A stretch of DNA of 64,000 bases from Streptomyces sp. MMG1533 (lineage in GTDB: Bacteria > Actinomycetota > Actinomycetes > Streptomycetales > Streptomycetaceae): the NCBI RefSeq assembly GCF_001279775.1, contig NZ_LGDG01000215.1:1-64000 (forward strand), in the 5' to 3' direction. The position numbers and the translations under genes are program-made. The notes beneath the pieces are model-generated. The model worked only from the letters and a program-made list of their open reading frames with translations, did no database searches and was not told the DNA's origin. Below are positions 37,142 to 45,759 of this stretch, piece after piece. Positions within the stretch are counted from its first letter, which is position 1. Each line of letters begins with the position of its first letter.

Positions 37142-38179
37142 TCACTCCCGGTGCAGCGCGACCTTGAGGGCACCAGTGGTGGCGCCCTGCGAGAACACCT
37201 CGTAGGCGTGCTCCATCCGGTCGAGGCCGAGGGTGTGGTTGACCAGTTGGGAGACGGGCAGGCGTCCGAACCTCAGCAGCTCCAGCAGCCACGGAGTGGA
37301 GGACGTGTCCACCTGGCCGGTGCTGATCGTCACGTTCTTCCGCCACAGGGACTCGAGGTGCAGTGTGGCCGGTCTGCCGTGCGTCCCGATGTTGGCGATG
37401 TGCCCTCCCGCCCGGACGGCCTGGGTGCACAGGACGAAGCCGTCCGGTTCGCCCGATGCCTCGATGGCGACGTCGGCGCCCGGTCCCTCGGACAGCTCGG
37501 CGATCATCTTCCCCGGCACTTCGGCGGCATCGGCCCCCGCGCGGGCGGCGGCTTCCAGCCGGGCGTCGGACAGGTCCACCACGATGATCCGGCGGGGTGA
37601 GTACAGCCGCGCGACGGCGACCGTGGCGAGACCGACGGGACCCGCGCCCACCACGACGACAAGATCCCCAGGGCCGACGTGTCCGTTCCGTACCCCTACC
37701 TCGTAGGCGGTGGGGAGGACCTCGGCGAGCAGAAGCGCGTCGTCGAGCGGGACTGCGGGAGGCCGTCGGTGGGTGGAGTGGTCGGCGAAGGGGACCCGCA
37801 CGAACTCGGCCTGGGTTCCGTTGATCTGGTTTCCCAGGATCCAGCCACCGCCCCCGCGGCATTGCCCGCGCATGGTGTCTCGGCACGCCTGACAGCGGCC
37901 GCAGGACGAGACGGACGACACGATCACCTCGTGGCCGGGGCGCAGACCGTGAATATCACGGCCGACCTCCAAGACCTCGCCCACGGCCTCGTGGCCGAGG
38001 ACCGTCCCCGGTTTCACCTCAGGGAGGTCTCCTCGCAGAATGTGCAGATCACTGCCGCAGACGGTGGTGGCGTCGACGCGCACGATCGCGTCGGTCGCCT
38101 CCTCCATCTCAGGGTCCGGGGCGGTGTCCCAGGAGATGTGCCCCGGGCCGTGATAGACGAGCGCTCGCACGGTACTCAC
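37142..38179 (-). CDS. Zinc-dependent alcohol dehydrogenase family protein
   Basis: 345 residues. Catalytic zinc ligands in TTVCGSDLHI and LGHEAVGEV; four structural-zinc Cys in SSCGRCQACRDTMRGQC; NAD-binding VVVVGAGPVGLATVAVARLY. Medium-chain dehydrogenase of the threonine-dehydrogenase/AdhP branch. The start may be GTG 38179 or GTG 38170; the latter has a better placed GAGGGA. A homologous alcohol dehydrogenase is frequently linked to DosR-type islands (compare Rv1862 AdhA in mycobacterial reductive stress); its natural substrate here is unknown. It lies 69 bases before acsA in the same direction. Confidence 0.9.
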   Translation of the reverse strand: MSTVRALVYHGPGHISWDTAPDPEMEEATDAIVRVDATTVCGSDLHILRGDLPEVKPGTVLGHEAVGEVLEVGRDIHGLRPGHEVIVSSVSSCGRCQACRDTMRGQCRGGGGWILGNQINGTQAEFVRVPFADHSTHRRPPAVPLDDALLLAEVLPTAYEVGVRNGHVGPGDLVVVVGAGPVGLATVAVARLYSPRRIIVVDLSDARLEAAARAGADAAEVPGKMIAELSEGPGADVAIEASGEPDGFVLCTQAVRAGGHIANIGTHGRPATLHLESLWRKNVTISTGQVDTSSTPWLLELLRFGRLPVSQLVNHTLGLDRMEHAYEVFSQGATTGALKVALHRE

Positions 38180-38259
38180 TCCCTCGCTCCCCCACCTCCA
38201 CGGTCACCCCGGCGGGACACCCCGGCAACACGGACCGCCGCGTCGTCGTGCGTCTCCCG

Positions 38260-39779
38260 TCAGTCCGGCTCCATGTCGGGGCGGCGGAAGACCGGGGCCC
38301 GGCCGGTGCCCCAGGGGCGTACGGCTGCCAGCGCCCGGGCGACCGCGGACTCCAACGGGCCGCTGGTGTCGACGGCGACGGCCTCGGGCCACGCGGGTTC
38401 CCTGGCCGCCATGGCGGTGGCGATGTCGAGATCGGCGTCGGACGGGCCGGGGGCGCGCGTGCTCAGGCGGCCCGCTGACACGTCGTCCGGGACGTGGCAG
38501 TGCAGGGCAACCAGGTCGGCGCTGGTGCGTTCGGCCACAAGCCGTGCCGATTCACGCTGTGCCGTGTCGGACCAGGTGGCGTCCAGGACGACGGACTCGC
38601 CGGCGGACAGCAGGGCCGCCGCCCGGTCGAGGAGGGTGGCGTAGGTCCTGGCCGTCCACTCGGGTGTGTACAGCCCTTCGCCGTAGCCGGCCGCCGCGGA
38701 CTGCTCCGCGGGAATACCCGCCAGTTCCTTGCGGACGCGGTCGCTGCTGAGCAGGGTGACTCCCAGCCGGTCGGCCAGCGCACCGGAGAGGGTGGACTCC
38801 CGCTGCCCGGCAGCCCGCCGACAACGGTCAGGCCGACGGCGGAGGCGCGCAGGTGGCGCAGCGTCGTCGAGACCAGCCTGCGGGACGCCGTCTCCGCACC
38901 TGGCGCGCCCTGACGGGCCTGGATCAGGGAGACCTTGGCACGGACGAACGCGCGGTAGGCGACGTAGTGGTGCCACAGCGACGCGGGCGCCGGATCACCG
39001 GAGTACTCGCTGTACTGCGCGAGGAAGTAGCAGGCGGCCTCCGGGGCGCCGAGCTGTTCCAGGTCCATGGCGAGGAAGGCGGCGTCGTCCAGGCCGTCGA
39101 CGTAGCGCAGCCGGTCGTCGAACTCCAGGCAGTCCAGGACACGGGGCCGTCATCGAGGCAGAAGATGTCCTCGGCGAGCAGGTCACCGTGGCCGTCGACC
39201 ACGCGCCCTTGCTCGATACGGGACGCGAACAGCCGCTCGCGGCCTGCGAGATAGCGGCGCACCCGTTGTTCCGTCTCCGTCATCCCCTCGGGCACGGAGC
39301 CGTCGTCGGCCAGCGCGTGGACCTGCGCGAAGCTGGCCTCCCAGCGCGACGACAGGGCGTCCCGCGTGCCCTCCCTCGTCCACGTCCGGGCCGCGGGGCG
39401 CGTCCGCGTGCCACGCGGCGAGGTGCCGGGCGACGGCCCGGAGGACATCGTCCAGGACGGCCCCTTCTCGTACCAGGCGGGAGAGACGCCGGTCCGCGGG
39501 CATGCGTCGCATCACCACGAGGGGTTCGGGCGCCTCCGCGTCGGGACTGCGGAACTCGCCCAGGCCCAGGTAGACGTCGGGGGCGAAGCGGCGGTTGAGA
39601 GCGACTTCGCGTTCGCACGCGTCCTGGCGCGCCGCGCGCGAGGTCTAGTCCAGGAACCCCAGGTCCACCGGTTTCTTGACCTTGTAGGCGCGGTCTCCGG
39701 CGAAGAACACGATTGCGGTATGGGTCTCGCACACCCCCGCGCGCGGGGGCGGTGGCCCGTGGTGGCCGGGCTCAGTCAT
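38260..39779 (-). pseudogene. Bifunctional APH-like / AAA kinase protein, nonsense and frameshifts
   Basis: It starts at ATG 39779 (overlapping the Usp stop) with HTAIVFFAGDRAYKVKKPVD, then a TAG at 39645-39647 interrupts codon 45. The same frame continues with VVMRRMPADRRLSRLVREGA. Homology then changes frame near 39370 (GTRDALSSRWEASFAQVHAL, VDGHGDLLAEDIFCLDDGP), near 39140 (AAFLAMDLEQLGAPEAACYF) and near 38810, inside the Walker A loop (GGLPGSG / STLSGALADRLGVTLLSSDR). At Walker A the DNA reads GGCAGCGGGAGTCC, one A short of GSGKS. In all, one stop and three frameshifts. The intact family joins an aminoglycoside-phosphotransferase fold to a P-loop kinase; function unknown. Confidence 0.85.
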
Positions 39780-40635
39780 GAGGGACGACGGCGACGGGGC
39801 AGCGCCCGTGATGGAGGGCAGCATGGGTCACGTGGCCCAGGTGGGATGCCACGTCATGCCGGTGTATGCGCCGGCCGACGACGAGCAGCGCGGCGCCTTC
39901 GGCAGCATGCACCACGGCCTTCGCGGGATTCTCGAGCCGGATGGCGTGGGCCGCGTCCACCTGCGGGTACTTCTCGCGCCAGCGGTGGAGGGCCTTGCTC
40001 AACTCCTGCTGCGCGTCCCGTGTCATCTCTTCGGTGACGGCGTGGTCCACGCCCCAGGGCACGCGCGCGTGGAGCGGCACGCTTCGGCCGTGCACGGCCA
40101 GGAGCGGAACCTCTCTGACCGCGGCGGTGTGGAAGGCGAAGTCGAGCAGTTCGTCGCTGGATCCGTGGAGTTTCAAAGCCACGACCACACGGCTCGCCGG
40201 CGTCGGCTGCGCTGTCCCGTATCCGGTGCGGACCAGGACCACCGGCCGCTCCGTCCGGGCAACGACCGGCATGCTGACGTCACCCAGGAAGTAGCTTCCG
40301 ACGGAGTCCAGCCCCCGTGAGCCGAGCACGATCAGCTCGGATTCCGACGCCGCCTGGAGCAGGGCCTTCCGGGCGTCCTCGGCCACCAGGCTCCCGATGA
40401 TGGTCAGACCAGGGTGGCTGGATTCCAGTTCCGCGCGCGCGGTGTGGACGAAGCGCTTCGCCCAGTAGTTCTGATCGACTTCCGAAGGGACGCGGGCCGG
40501 TTCCGGCGCCAGCAGTGGCCACGCGTGAAGCAGGCGCAGCGTGAGTTTGCGCTTGTCGGCCTCGTCGGCGGCCCAGCGGGCGGCGGCGAGGCTCTCGGGT
40601 GAGCCGTCGAGGCCCACGGTGATGACTGGCTGCAT
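39772..40635 (-). CDS. Tandem-domain universal stress protein
   Basis: 287 residues from ATG 40635. Domain 1 (1-145): ITVGLDGSPESLAAARWAAD and IVLGSRGLDSVGSYFLGDVS. Domain 2 (150-285): VVVALKLHGSSDELLDFAFH and LVVGRRIHRHDVASHLGHVT. The ATP motifs are less conserved in domain 2 (GRRIHRHDVASHLG), so only domain 1 is likely to bind ATP well. It is the first gene of the long leftward run that includes the APH/AAA pseudogene, alcohol dehydrogenase and dehydrogenase operon. The gene is divergent from a second, broken Usp at 40843. Confidence 0.9.
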   Translation of the reverse strand: MQPVITVGLDGSPESLAAARWAADEADKRKLTLRLLHAWPLLAPEPARVPSEVDQNYWAKRFVHTARAELESSHPGLTIIGSLVAEDARKALLQAASESELIVLGSRGLDSVGSYFLGDVSMPVVARTERPVVLVRTGYGTAQPTPASRVVVALKLHGSSDELLDFAFHTAAVREVPLLAVHGRSVPLHARVPWGVDHAVTEEMTRDAQQELSKALHRWREKYPQVDAAHAIRLENPAKAVVHAAEGAALLVVGRRIHRHDVASHLGHVTHAALHHGRCPVAVVPHD

Positions 40636-40842
40636 GGCGGCGGCCTCCGTCTCGTACGAAGCTGGATACGACGGTGGGTGACGGTGAATGAGTCCGATGG
40701 CGTGCATGCTCCGGACGTCGCCGACATGCCGAGCGCAGTGCTTCTGTACTTCGAGGAGTACCCCAATATCCTCCCCGGCGCATGTGGAGCCACAGAGGGG
40801 AGGGCAGGCACGTGACACCCGCCACGAGAGGAGACAGGTGCG

Positions 40843-41664
40843 GTGACGATTCCCCTGGTGGTCGGCATCGATGGGTCCGAACCAAGTCTGGAGGCGGTGG
40901 ACTGGGCCGCCGCCGAGGCGGCCCGGCACGGCGTGCCGCTCCACCTCGTGCATGCGGCGTCCGGTGACCGCGAGCCGTCCGACGTGATCAGTGCCGCCTC
41001 GGAACGTGCCAGGCAATGAGCTCCGACGGCGCAGCTGTCGAGCGAAGTGCTGCACGAGGACGCCGCCGCTGCCCTCGTCGACAAGGGACGCAACGCCTTC
41101 GCGCAGGTGCTCGGGTCCAGAGGGCTCGGAGGCCTCGCCGACCTGCTCCTGGGCGCGGCCGGCCTGGCAGTGGCGGGCCGGGCGGACTGCCCGGTCGTCG
41201 TGGTGCGCGGTGCCGCGGCGCACCGGGACGGCCGGTTCGGGAACATCGTCGTCGGTGTCGAGGAGGGGGAGGGCAGCGGCACCGCCTTGCAGTTCGCGTT
41301 GCGGGAGGCTCACGTGCGGAGCTGCCGGCTGACGGCGGTGCACGCCTGGAATCCGTCATCCAGGGTTCTCACCACGGCGCCTGCTCCGTCGTGGTACGCC
41401 ATGGAGGCCCATCGGCGCCCGCCGTCCCAGGTCCTCGATTCCGCCCTGCGCGGCCTTGCGGAGCCGTATCGCGACGCCCGGGTGAGCCCAATGGTCATCG
41501 AGGGCCCGGCCCGCCGAGCGCTGCTGGACGCGGCATCGGAGGCGGACCTGCTGGTCGTCGGCGCACGCAGGCGGCAGGGCCACCCGGGCCTACAGCTGGG
41601 CTTGATCAATCACGCACTCCTGCATCACGCGCCGTGTCCCGTCGCGGTCGTTCCCCAGGTGTGA
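40843..41664 (+). pseudogene. Tandem-domain universal stress protein with in-frame TGA
   Basis: The frame opens with GTG 40843 (GAGGAGACAG upstream): PLVVGIDGSEPSLEAVDWAA, then ASERARQ, TGA at 41017-41019, then APTAQLSSEVLHEDAAAALV and GSRGLGGLADLLLGAAGLAV in the same frame. A second domain (IVVGVEEGEGSGTALQFALR, LVVGARRRQGHPGLQLGLIN) runs to 41664. Relatives have Arg at the stop position, so a single CGA to TGA change would explain it. Translation might restart at GTG 41044, which would give only a partial first domain. Confidence 0.8.
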
Positions 41665-41718
41665 CCGACATGACCCGGGTCTGCGGCGAGGGACCAGGTC
41701 GGCATCCGGCGGAAACCT

Positions 41719-41755
41719 GGGCCGGAAACCGGCCCTACAGGGACTTTCGGCCCTG
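41719..41755 (+). promoter_or_regulatory. Tandem palindromes, candidate DevR/OsdR (DosR-type) boxes
   Basis: First palindrome at 41719-41735: GGGCCGG AAA CCGGCCC (perfect 7-bp arms). Second at 41738-41755: CAGGGACTTTCGGCCCTG. The core GGGACTTTCGGCCC (41740-41753) matches the mycobacterial DosR consensus GGGACTWWAGTCCC at 12 of 14 positions. The centres are about 20 bp apart, on the same helix face. They lie 75-110 bases upstream of an Rv1733c-family gene. The first palindrome could alternatively terminate the preceding Usp gene. Confidence 0.55.
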
Positions 41756-41830
41756 TGCCGCGAGCCCGCTGCCGGTCGACTGTGGGAGCTGGTGGTGGGG
41801 ACGGACCAGCGAGATGCTGGAGGCCGACTC

Positions 41831-42433
41831 ATGAGCGCACAAGGTTCGCCATATGCATCCGGCCCGTCCCGGCGCGGCGATCACGCGCACAAGGGCGCGA
41901 ACTCCCTGCGACGTACGTCCGACAGGTTCGAATGCTGGTTCCGCCGCGTCCTGATGGTCGTTCTCGTCCTCGGGCTGCCGGCCGCCGCGGTCAGCGCGGG
42001 GCTGACGGCGTACGAGGCGTCGATGGGCACCGTGCGAGCCCAGGCGGCGGAACGGCATCAGGTCACCGCCCGACTGACAGCGGGCGTCCAGAGCGACGAG
42101 GGATGGGCGAAGCGACCGGCTCAGGTCCGCTGGACCGACACCCACGGTGTCGTGCGAACGGGAGCGGCCCTCGTGAAGCCGGGAACTCCCAAAGGCGCCA
42201 CCGTGCGTGTGTGGGTGACGCGGGAGGAAACCGTCACCAGTCCGCCGACGAGCACTCTCAATGCGACGAGCAGTGGCTGGATGGTGGGCGCCATGGCGGC
42301 GTTCGGCGTGGCCGCCGGGTCCTGCGCGGCCTGGGCGGGCATGCGCCTGATCGTGGACCGGAGAAGGTATGCGCAGTGGGACGCCGAGTGGGACCTGGTG
42401 GAACCGCAGTGGTCCGCGCGCTTCCGCCGGTGA
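41831..42433 (+). CDS. Rv1733c-family membrane protein
   Basis: 200 residues from ATG 41831 with GGAGG eight bases upstream; the ATG at 41792 has no such site. Features of the Rv1733c family: a polar N-terminus with FECWFRRVLMVVLVLGLPAA (first membrane helix ~40-62), an extracytoplasmic domain with AERHQVTARL and VRWTDTHGVVRTGAALVKPG, then a second helix (WMVGAMAAFGVAAGSCAAWA) and a short basic tail. Rv1733c is a DosR-regulon latency antigen of unknown function. It heads a same-strand run with pncB, DUF1876 and hsp20, below two DosR-like boxes. Confidence 0.85.
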   Translation: MSAQGSPYASGPSRRGDHAHKGANSLRRTSDRFECWFRRVLMVVLVLGLPAAAVSAGLTAYEASMGTVRAQAAERHQVTARLTAGVQSDEGWAKRPAQVRWTDTHGVVRTGAALVKPGTPKGATVRVWVTREETVTSPPTSTLNATSSGWMVGAMAAFGVAAGSCAAWAGMRLIVDRRRYAQWDAEWDLVEPQWSARFRR

Positions 42434-42472
42434 CGAGCAGGAGGCCGGACGGAACCCCAGGAGGTGACACCG

Positions 42473-43864
42473 ATGTCGGATGCGACGACCACCGATCTGT
42501 ACGAAGTCACGATGGCCATGTCCTACCTGCGGGAGGAGATGACCGGCCAGGCGACGTTCAGCCTCTTCGTCCGCAACCTGCCCCCTGAACGCGGCTTCCT
42601 GGTGGCGGCGGGGCTCGAGTCGGCACTCGACTACCTGGCCGGCTTTCATGTCGGCCACGAGGACGTCGACGCCTTCGCTTCCGCGCTGCACAGGCCGCCA
42701 GGGGACCTGGAGCCGCTGCTCGGCCTGACGTTCACCGGCCAGGTGCGGGCGGTCCCGGAGGGGCGGATCGTATTCGCGGGTGAGCCGCTGCTGGAGGTGA
42801 CCGCACCACTTCCGCAAGCGCAGTTGGTCGAGTCGTATGTGCTGAACCGACTCAGCCATCAGACGGCGATCTCTTCGAAGGCCGCACGCTGCGTGCTTGC
42901 GGCGGCTGGTCACCCGGTCGTCGACTTCTCCCTGCGGCGCACCCACGGTCCGCAGGCGGGGTTCCAGGCCGCTCGTCTGGGTGCGATGGCCGGCTTCGCT
43001 GGTACGAGCAACGTGGCGGCGGCCACCGCTGAGGGCATCCCCGCCGTCGGCACGATGGCCCACTCCTTCGTGGAGGCGTTCGCCTCGGAGGAGGACGCGT
43101 TCCGCGCCTTCGCACGGTGCCACCCCGGTCCGGTGACCCTGCTGGTGGACACCTACGACACGGAGGAAGGCGTCCGCGTCGCGGCACGCGTCCTGCGGAA
43201 CCTGGACCGCGGCCCCGGCTCCGCCGTGCGGCTGGACAGCGGTGACCTCGGGGACCTGGCGGTACGGGCCCGGTCGGTCCTTGACGACGCGGGGCTGCCG
43301 GACGTGCGGATCGTCGCCAGTGGTGGTCTCGACGAGTACGCCGTGGACGACCTCGTGCGCTCCGGAGCACCGATCGACACGTACGCCGTGGGCACCCGTG
43401 TCGGCGTGTCGGCCGACGCGCCGTACCTGGACTCCGCCTACAAGCTGGTCGAGTTCGACGGCCGCCCGATGATGAAGCTCTCGTCGGCGAAGGTGACGGC
43501 GCCCGGCCGCAAGCAGGTGTTCCGCCGCCCGGGCTGCGCCGACGAGATCGCTCTCGCCCACGAGCAGCCCCCCGCCGACGGCGTTCCGCTGCTGGAGACG
43601 GTGATGCGGAACGGGCGGCGCACCGGCAGGCGGCCCACGCTCGACGAGTGCCGGGCCAGACTCGCCGCGGACCTGGGAGAGCTGCCCTCGGCCGCCCGCC
43701 GGATCCGAGCGCCCGTCGCGCCCCGGGCGACAACCTCCGAGCGACTGAGCGTCCTCACGGCCCGCGTCCGGCAACGCATCGAGGACCAGATGGCAGCCGC
43801 CTCCGCACGGCCCCAAGTCCCAGAACGAGTCCCATCAGGATCGCATCGGTCCGTACCGAGGTGA
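42473..43864 (+). CDS. pncB: Nicotinate phosphoribosyltransferase (PncB2 type)
   Basis: 463 residues from ATG 42473, with AGGAGG eight bases upstream; GTG 42464 is too close to that site. Motifs: TTDLYEVTMAMSYL (N-terminal substrate region), FSLRRTHGPQAGFQAARLGA, AVGTMAHSFVEAF, AVRLDSGDLGDLAVRARSVL (PRPP site) and YAVGTRVGVSADAPYLDSAY. It makes nicotinate mononucleotide from nicotinate, PRPP and ATP, the first step of NAD salvage. In M. tuberculosis the stress paralogue pncB2 is DosR controlled, matching the context here. The last ~50 residues are a basic tail specific to this protein. Confidence 0.92.
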   Translation: MSDATTTDLYEVTMAMSYLREEMTGQATFSLFVRNLPPERGFLVAAGLESALDYLAGFHVGHEDVDAFASALHRPPGDLEPLLGLTFTGQVRAVPEGRIVFAGEPLLEVTAPLPQAQLVESYVLNRLSHQTAISSKAARCVLAAAGHPVVDFSLRRTHGPQAGFQAARLGAMAGFAGTSNVAAATAEGIPAVGTMAHSFVEAFASEEDAFRAFARCHPGPVTLLVDTYDTEEGVRVAARVLRNLDRGPGSAVRLDSGDLGDLAVRARSVLDDAGLPDVRIVASGGLDEYAVDDLVRSGAPIDTYAVGTRVGVSADAPYLDSAYKLVEFDGRPMMKLSSAKVTAPGRKQVFRRPGCADEIALAHEQPPADGVPLLETVMRNGRRTGRRPTLDECRARLAADLGELPSAARRIRAPVAPRATTSERLSVLTARVRQRIEDQMAAASARPQVPERVPSGSHRSVPR

Positions 43865-43875
43865 GGAGGAAAGCG

Positions 43876-44163
43876 ATGCCGCATACGTTGGAATGGAGGG
43901 TTCGTCTTCATCTGTTCGAGGACGACACGGGAACTACGAAGGCCCATCTGACCCTGGACACCGGCACCACAGAACTCACCGGTCACGGGACCGCACACTG
44001 CCATCCGGTGGACTCGAACGTGCCGGAGATCGGTGACGAACTGGCAGCGGGCCGGGCCATGAACAACCTGGCCAGGCAGCTGCTGAAGACCGCCGAGCGC
44101 GACATCGAGGGCATGGGCGCACCGCAGCCACACGGCCGAGAGGTCGCCGGGTGGCCCACGTGA
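43876..44163 (+). CDS. DUF1876 protein (Rv1738/Rv2632c family)
   Basis: 95 residues, 11 bases after the pncB stop, with GAGGAGGA upstream. The compact alpha/beta domain starts with LEWRVRLHLFEDDTGTTKAH, followed by LTGHGTAHCHPVDSNVPEIG and GRAMNNLARQLLKTAERDIE. Rv1738 is one of the most strongly induced DosR genes and structurally resembles ribosome hibernation factors, so a role in translation silencing during dormancy has been proposed; this remains inference for this protein. Confidence 0.9.
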   Translation: MPHTLEWRVRLHLFEDDTGTTKAHLTLDTGTTELTGHGTAHCHPVDSNVPEIGDELAAGRAMNNLARQLLKTAERDIEGMGAPQPHGREVAGWPT

Positions 44164-44212
44164 CCGACGGCGACACAGCGACCCCAAGGCAGAAGTCAAG
44201 GAGGGATCAGCC

Positions 44213-44671
44213 ATGACACATCCCGCACGACACAGCAGAAGCGGGCTTCCGGCAGCCCTGCGGGAGCTGGAGGACCTGCGTACCAGGGTCGACCAGCTCA
44301 TGCACGCCGCCTTTCCCAGTGGCGGCTTCCCCGGGTTCGGGGCGGCCGAGCCATGGGCACCCCTGGCCGACATCGAGGACACCGCGGACGCCTACCTGGT
44401 GGAACTGGAGTTGCCCGGAGTGGACAAGGAGCAGATCACCGTGGAGGTCGCCGAAGGCGAACTCGATATCCACGGTGAGATCAGGGAGAAAGAACACCCC
44501 GGGACGGTCCGCCGGCAGACCCGTCACGTCGGCCAGTTCGACTACCGCACGATTCTGCCGCCGAACTCCGACACCGAGCACATCAGCGCGGATCTGAACA
44601 ACGGAGTTCTCACGGTGAAGGTCCCCAAGACCGAGAAGGGCAAGGCTCAGCGTATCGAGATCACCGGCTGA
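44213..44671 (+). CDS. Hsp20 / alpha-crystallin small heat-shock protein
   Basis: 152 residues, preceded by an AAGGAGGG site. Alpha-crystallin domain at about residues 45-140: WAPLADIEDTADAYLVELEL, GVDKEQITVEVAEGELDIHG, and the end-of-domain motif LNNGVLTVKVPKTEKGKAQR. The variable N-terminus carries GFPGFG. ATP-independent holdase, oligomeric. The mycobacterial counterpart HspX/Acr belongs to the DosR regulon. It follows the DUF1876 gene after 49 bases. Confidence 0.93.
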   Translation: MTHPARHSRSGLPAALRELEDLRTRVDQLMHAAFPSGGFPGFGAAEPWAPLADIEDTADAYLVELELPGVDKEQITVEVAEGELDIHGEIREKEHPGTVRRQTRHVGQFDYRTILPPNSDTEHISADLNNGVLTVKVPKTEKGKAQRIEITG

Positions 44672-44788
44672 GCGGGGCGACGGCCGTGCGGAGCCGGGCG
44701 GCGTGGTCTCCGGCTGATCGGTCCCGTGCGGCCGCCCGTCGCGCGTGGCACGTTGGATACAGCACCACTCTGAGGAGAGGGCGGCGTC

Positions 44789-45697
44789 ATGAGAGCTCAC
44801 CTCGGCGACCAACTCGTCATCGAACGCACGACGCCCGGCGCCGCCAAGCGCGACGGCGAGATCGTCGGACTCCATCACGAGGACGGAACGCCTCCTTACG
44901 ACGTGCGCTGGTCGGACACGGACGAAGTGACGCTCGTGTTCCCCGGGCCCGACGCGCACATCCGCCATCTCGAACACGGACAGCCCGCGAGCACCCGCGC
45001 CCCCTCCGGCCCCGACACGGCAATGGCGGAGGACATGCCGCCCAGGGCACCCGGCCCCGGTGACATCGGCCGACGCGTGGCCGTCGAACGCCGGAGACAG
45101 AACCTCAGCCGAGAGGAGACGGCCCGCCGCGCCGGCATGGCCTCCGGCTATCTGGATTACCTGGAGGAACAGCCTGCCGACCCGAGTATGGCGACCCTCA
45201 TCAGGCTGGCCGACGCGCTGGGCACCACCGTCACCACGCTGCGCGGAGGAGGAATGGATCTGCCACCCGGCCACGGACAGGCACTGCTGCATCCTCAGCT
45301 GCGGGACATCGGCCCGGAGGAATGCCGCACCTTGCTCTCCACCCACGGCGTGGGGCGCGTCGCGGTGTCGGCGTCCGGCGGCCGCCCGGCGGTCGTGCCG
45401 GTCAACTACGACGTCATCGATGACGCGATCGTCTTCCGGACCGCGCCGAACCTCACACCCGCGGCAGCCGTCGGAACCGAGGTCGCCTTCGAGGTCGATC
45501 ACATGGACGAGGCCCTCAGCCAGGGCTGGAGCGTCCTCGCCGTCGGCCCCGCGAGCGTCGTGACGGAGCCCGACACCGTGCGCAGACTCACCGAACACGC
45601 CCACACCACGCCGTGGCCGGGCGGTGAACGCGAGATGTGGGTGTCGATCCGGCCCACACACCTCACGGGCCGCCGCATCACTCCAGCCGATGAATGA
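44789..45697 (+). CDS. DUF1918 - XRE HTH - pyridoxamine-oxidase-like fusion
   Basis: 302 residues with GAGGAGAGG upstream. Residues 1-60: DUF1918 SH3-like domain (AHLGDQLVIERTTPGAAKRD, YDVRWSDTDEVTLVFPGPDA). Residues 92-155: XRE-type helix-turn-helix (IGRRVAVERRRQNLSREETA, RRAGMASGYLDYLEEQPADP). Residues 172-300: FMN-binding split-barrel, PNPOx-like (ECRTLLSTHGVGRVAVSASG, VVPVNYDVIDDAIVFRTAPN). Small DUF1918 proteins and PNPOx-like proteins occur separately in DosR-type regulons. Fusion to a DNA-binding domain suggests a flavin- or redox-responsive regulator of this island. Confidence 0.85.
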   Translation: MRAHLGDQLVIERTTPGAAKRDGEIVGLHHEDGTPPYDVRWSDTDEVTLVFPGPDAHIRHLEHGQPASTRAPSGPDTAMAEDMPPRAPGPGDIGRRVAVERRRQNLSREETARRAGMASGYLDYLEEQPADPSMATLIRLADALGTTVTTLRGGGMDLPPGHGQALLHPQLRDIGPEECRTLLSTHGVGRVAVSASGGRPAVVPVNYDVIDDAIVFRTAPNLTPAAAVGTEVAFEVDHMDEALSQGWSVLAVGPASVVTEPDTVRRLTEHAHTTPWPGGEREMWVSIRPTHLTGRRITPADE

Positions 45698-45759
45698 CCA
45701 GGCAGTCGCCGGCCACGGAAGAGCGCTCCCGGTCCCGACGGCTCTCGAAGGGTGTTCCG

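Noticed and set aside
41017..41019. TGA as selenocysteine codon
   Set aside because: Not a redox position in Usp proteins; relatives have Arg; no SECIS-like element seen.
44686..45063. Arg-rich plus-strand frame before and inside the DUF1918 gene
   Set aside because: Shadow frame; the DUF1918 frame has the domain homology and ribosome site.
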